Assembly: GCA_035637315.1 (NCBI GenBank)
Contig: DASPXK010000295.1
Location: 1-26,545, forward strand
Source: DASPXK01 sp035637315
GTDB taxonomy: Bacteria; Chloroflexota; UBA6077; JACCZL01
Reading direction: 5' to 3'
DNA length: 26,545 nucleotides
Shown: positions 23,814 to 26,545 of the stretch, in pieces
Layout: the number at the start of each line of letters is the position of its first letter
Position numbering within the stretch: position 1 is the stretch's first letter
The notes under the pieces: model-generated
What the model saw: the letters and a program-made list of their open reading frames with translations, nothing else
Databases searched by the model: none
What the model was told of the DNA's origin: nothing
Position numbers and translations under genes: made by a program

Positions 23814-25424
23814 CTACCAGCCCGCGGCCGCTCCGTCGCCGCGCGGGTCGGCGGCGGCCCAGTACACGCCCTGGCTCTGGTCGATCCAGATCGCCTGGGC
23901 GTGTCCCATAGAATCGCTCCAGGCTGGGACCGTCCGCACCTCGTGGCCCATCGCGGCCAGTCGGGCGGCTGTCTCGGGCGGCATATCCTCCTCCAGGCTC
24001 AGGGCCGTCGTCCTGGCGCCCCAGGTCCGCCCGTACAGCCAGCGCGGTGACTCCACCGCGCGCTGGACGTCGTAGCCAAAGTCCACGATTCGGTTGACCA
24101 CGGCCGTCTGGGTCTGGGGCTGGCCATCGCCGCCCATCGTTCCGTACACCAGGACCGGCCTGCCATCCGCGAAGAGCATCGCCGGGATCAGGGTGTGCGC
24201 GGTGCGCTTGCCCGGCTCGAGGCGGTTTGGGTGACGCGGATCGAGCGAGAAAAAGGAGCCGCGGTTCTGCAGGAGCACCCCGCTCTCGCCGCCCACCACG
24301 CCCGAGCCGAAATCGTAGAAGACGCTCTGGATGAGCGAGACGGCGTTCCCATCCCGATCGACGGCGCACACGTAGCACGTGTCGCCAGCGGCCGACGCCG
24401 TGTCCGCGACGGGGGGACGGCGATGAGGATCGATCCGCCGTCGGAGCTCTTCGGCGTGCTCGGGCGAGAGCAGCGACGCGAGGGGGATCTCGACGAAGTC
24501 GGGATCGCTCAGGTACTGCTCGCGGTCCTCGAGGGCCAGGCGGGCGGCCTCGGCCAGGGTGTGGATGTAGGCCGCGCTCAGGTCTCTCATCGCGGCCACG
24601 TCGAGCCCTTCGAGGACGGCGAGCATCTCGAGGGCAACGAAGCCCTGGGTGTTAGGGGGCAGCTGGTACGCGACGTAGCCACGATACGGCGCCTGGATCG
24701 GAGCGACCCAGTCGGAGCGGTGTGCGGCGAAGTCCTCGGCGCGCAGGACCCCATCTCTCGCGACGAGGTAATCGCAGATCTGTTGGGCGACGGGACCCCG
24801 GTAGAACGCGTCCGGACCTCCCTCGGCGATCAGGCGCAGGGTTCGTGCGAGCACGGGCTGGGCCAGCCTTTCGCCCATCCGCAGCGGGCGGCCGTCGGGT
24901 CGGAACGTCGCGCGGGCCGCCGGGTCCTCATCGAGCACCTGAGCGGCCGGGACCGTCCAGGCGGCCAGGCTCTGCGGGACCGGGAAGCCTTCCTCGGCTA
25001 GCTCGATCGCCGGACCGAGCAGTTCGCCGAATGCCAGGCGGCCGAGTCGGCGGTGGAGCTGCCACCAGCCGTCGGCGGCGCCCGGGACGGTGAGGGCGGC
25101 CAGCGGGCCGCGGACCGGGGTCGACTGGCAGCCGCGCTCACGATAGAGCTCGATCGTCGCGGCCTGGGCGGCTCGGCCGCTGGCGTTGAGGCCCTCGAGC
25201 CGCCCCGCGGTGGCGTCCCACAAGAGACAGAACAGGTCGCCGCCCAAGCCGGCCATGTGCGGGTAGACCACCGCCAGTACGGCGTTCGCCGTGATGGCCG
25301 CGTCGACCGCCGATCCGCCGCGCTGCAACATGCTGAGGCCGGCCTGCGCCGCGGCGTGGTGCGGCGCCGCCACGGCGCCGCGAGCCGCCAGGACGGGCTG
25401 CCGCCCCGTCCGCCGAAGAGTCAC
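23814..25424 (-). CDS. ggt: Gamma-glutamyltransferase family protein
   Basis: 536 residues, an N-terminal-nucleophile hydrolase that self-cleaves before a Thr. The nucleophile is T349 in AAGDTCYVCAVDRDGNAVSLIQS. Other family marks are PHHAAAQAGLSMLQRGGSAVDAA, YPHMAGLGGD, PPNTQGFVALEML, FGSGVV, LQNRGSFFSLD, and the oxyanion loop GTMGGDGQPQ (429-438). No signal peptide is evident, so it is probably cytosolic, unlike periplasmic E. coli Ggt. GDTC instead of TTH places it with the YwrD-like branch, whose substrates are less certain than glutathione. GTG start at 25,424 behind GAGAGG. Confidence 0.9.
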   Translation of the reverse strand: MTLRRTGRQPVLAARGAVAAPHHAAAQAGLSMLQRGGSAVDAAITANAVLAVVYPHMAGLGGDLFCLLWDATAGRLEGLNASGRAAQAATIELYRERGCQSTPVRGPLAALTVPGAADGWWQLHRRLGRLAFGELLGPAIELAEEGFPVPQSLAAWTVPAAQVLDEDPAARATFRPDGRPLRMGERLAQPVLARTLRLIAEGGPDAFYRGPVAQQICDYLVARDGVLRAEDFAAHRSDWVAPIQAPYRGYVAYQLPPNTQGFVALEMLAVLEGLDVAAMRDLSAAYIHTLAEAARLALEDREQYLSDPDFVEIPLASLLSPEHAEELRRRIDPHRRPPVADTASAAGDTCYVCAVDRDGNAVSLIQSVFYDFGSGVVGGESGVLLQNRGSFFSLDPRHPNRLEPGKRTAHTLIPAMLFADGRPVLVYGTMGGDGQPQTQTAVVNRIVDFGYDVQRAVESPRWLYGRTWGARTTALSLEEDMPPETAARLAAMGHEVRTVPAWSDSMGHAQAIWIDQSQGVYWAAADPRGDGAAAGW

Positions 25425-25440
25425 ATTGACCTCTCTGTAT

Positions 25441-25525
25441 TGTCATTCTGAGCGCAGCGAAGAATCCGTGCCCGGAACAAGTGCGCTGCGCGGGCTACGG
25501 ATCCTTCGCTCCGCTCAGGATGACA
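25441..25525. repeat. Large inverted repeat (TTCGCT-CCGCTCAGGATGACA type)
   Basis: Arms 25,441-25,467 and 25,499-25,525 match as inverted copies at 24 of 27 positions around a 31-base loop. This is a widely seen bacterial intergenic repeat sequence of unknown role. It could fold into a long hairpin upstream of ggt. Confidence 0.8.
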
Positions 25526-25605
25526 ATAAAAAGTCAGGATGACAATAAAAAGTCACGATGACAATAAGAAGTCAGGATGAACAATAAGGGTAGGATGACA
25601 GGGAC
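25516..25605. repeat. 19-bp tandem repeats derived from the repeat arm
   Basis: Four 19-base units begin at 25,516, 25,535, 25,554 and 25,573, each of the form CAGGATGACAATAAAAAGT with increasing substitutions. Degenerate pieces follow near 25,592 and 25,612. The first unit is the end of the inverted-repeat arm, so the array grew from it. Confidence 0.85.
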
Positions 25606-25656
25606 GCCGCTCACGATGACATGCGACCGCCGTCGCTGTCGAGCGTTCGGAGCGCA

Positions 25657-25685
25657 TGGAACCCGCGTTCTCCGCACGCTAGACT
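25657..25685 (+). promoter_or_regulatory. Possible promoter of the BMP lipoprotein gene
   Basis: TGGAAC (25,657-25,662), a 17-base spacer and TAGACT (25,680-25,685, four of six) lie 45 bases before the GTG. A GAAGGAG ribosome site sits at 25,717-25,723. Confidence 0.33.
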
Positions 25686-25729
25686 GTCTCATCTGATCTG
25701 GTCACCACCTCGCTGAGAAGGAGCGCCCA

Positions 25730-26545
25730 GTGCCAGTCGCAGCCGCGCGCGTCTTGATTTGCCTGGTAGCGGTGCTCGCCACGATCGCTGCTGCCTGCAC
25801 GCCGCCGCCCGCCCCGAGTCCCACGGCCGCACTTGCCAAGCCGACCGAAGCGCCCAAGTCCGCAGCGCCGGCGGCCAGTCCGGCCGCCCCCGCTGCCTCA
25901 CCCGCCGCGAGTCCGGCGGCATCGCCGAGTCCAGCCGCGGCCCCTCCGGCCGCGCCGAAGCCTGTCGCCGCGGCGCCGTCAACGTGCAAGGTCGCCCAGC
26001 TCTACACCAGCCCGACCAACGACAAGGGCTGGAGCTGGGCGCACGAGCAGAGCTTCTTCGCCGTCAAGCGGGACCTGCCGTACGTGGACCTCTCGATCCG
26101 CAAGGACAGCGTGCCGGACGACAACAAACAGGCCGTCGAGGACCTGCTCGAGAGCATGCTCCAGCAAGGCGCGCAGGCCGTGTACACCACCTCCTTCGGC
26201 TTCATGGAGCCGACGCGCAAGGTGGCCGCTCGGCATCCGGAGGTCGCCTTCTTCCACGCCTCGGGCTTCCCCGTCCCGACCGATCCGCCGAACATCGGCT
26301 ACTACTTCGCCTTCATCGAGGAGGGCCGCTACATCACCGGGGAGGTGGCCGGCGTGGTCGTCGAGCCCGGGGCCAATATCGGTTACGTGGCCGCGTTCCC
26401 GATCCCCGAGGTGTTCCGAGGCGAGAACGCCTTCGCGCTGGGTGTGATGAAGACCAATGCGACGGCCAAGGTCCACAACCGCTGGACCCTCACCTGGTTC
26501 GACCTGAAGCTCGCGAAGGAGGCCGCCGAGTCGCTGCTGGACAAT
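25730..26545 (+). CDS. BMP-family (PnrA-like) substrate-binding lipoprotein, partial
   Basis: The first 272 residues; the gene runs off the window. The GTG at 25,730 follows GAAGGAG. A signal peptide (MPVAAARVLICLVAVLATIA) ends at a lipobox-like AAAC, so Cys23 is probably lipidated. A roughly 60-residue Ala/Pro/Ser linker follows, then the binding domain: CKVAQLYTSPTNDKGWSWAHEQSFF, a run ending LLESMLQQGAQAVYTTSF, HPEVAFFHASGF, and the GYYFAFIEEGRYITGEVAG block typical of BMP proteins. These proteins deliver nucleosides or similar ligands to ABC transporters, so permease and ATPase genes are expected beyond the window. Ligand unknown. Confidence 0.9.
   Translation, partial: MPVAAARVLICLVAVLATIAAACTPPPAPSPTAALAKPTEAPKSAAPAASPAAPAASPAASPAASPSPAAAPPAAPKPVAAAPSTCKVAQLYTSPTNDKGWSWAHEQSFFAVKRDLPYVDLSIRKDSVPDDNKQAVEDLLESMLQQGAQAVYTTSFGFMEPTRKVAARHPEVAFFHASGFPVPTDPPNIGYYFAFIEEGRYITGEVAGVVVEPGANIGYVAAFPIPEVFRGENAFALGVMKTNATAKVHNRWTLTWFDLKLAKEAAESLLDN

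Noticed and set aside
25516..25605. Possible CRISPR array
   Set aside because: Units are contiguous with no unique spacers; it is a simple tandem repeat.
25833..26447. Plus-strand Arg/Ser-rich ORF near the end of the window
   Set aside because: Wrong frame; the real gene is the BMP lipoprotein frame from 25,730, which is open to the window end.

Overview
The window is a GC-rich (by eye roughly two-thirds G+C) bacterial chromosome segment. It is probably from a soil or environmental member of the Chloroflexota. Support for that is indirect: a FolP-FolK fusion, GAF-type sensor kinases, a BMP-family lipoprotein with a long Ala/Pro linker, GC-rich hairpin repeats between genes, and the C-terminal remnant of a surface protein with a DCGEWPTF-type ending that I associate with this phylum. 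No rRNA, tRNA, CRISPR array or intact transposase was seen.

Bases 1-17,350 are mostly intact and ordinary. They hold an OmpR-type response regulator, a DUF362 protein, a ParE-type toxin-antitoxin pair, a GAF-HisKA-HATPase kinase translationally coupled to phosphoglycerate mutase (gpmI), a tightly packed fdhE-fdhD-holA operon, a small AtzG/GatC-like protein with an amidase, a VapBC pair, a DUF711 protein, a small membrane protein, a MerA/Lpd-like flavoprotein, a folP-folK fusion and a dienelactone hydrolase. One decayed element (about 2,083-3,272) interrupts this. It has a strongly structured leader (an 11-bp closing stem around three perfect hairpins) directly upstream of a broken ORF of an uncharacterised family that ends in a winged helix.

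Bases 17,425-23,234 are a decay zone. Nearly every gene is truncated, frameshifted or carries a nonsense codon: a surface-protein C-terminus, an SRAP/YedK protein lacking its catalytic N-terminus, a glycine-repeat protein, a second member of the winged-helix family cut off at a 16-bp perfect palindrome, a signal-peptide stub and a SnoaL-like gene with an internal deletion. In the middle are an apparently intact ABM-like protein and a longer paralogue of the glycine-repeat protein with a Tat-like signal. Upstream of that paralogue is a run of very small, translationally overlapping ORFs, two of them cysteine-rich.

Bases 23,477-26,545 return to intact genes: a small HTH regulator, a gamma-glutamyltransferase-family protein, a repeat-filled intergenic region and the 5' part of a BMP-type substrate-binding lipoprotein that runs off the window.

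The best candidate for something undescribed is the structured leader plus winged-helix ORF family. The small-ORF/Tat-protein cluster is second.
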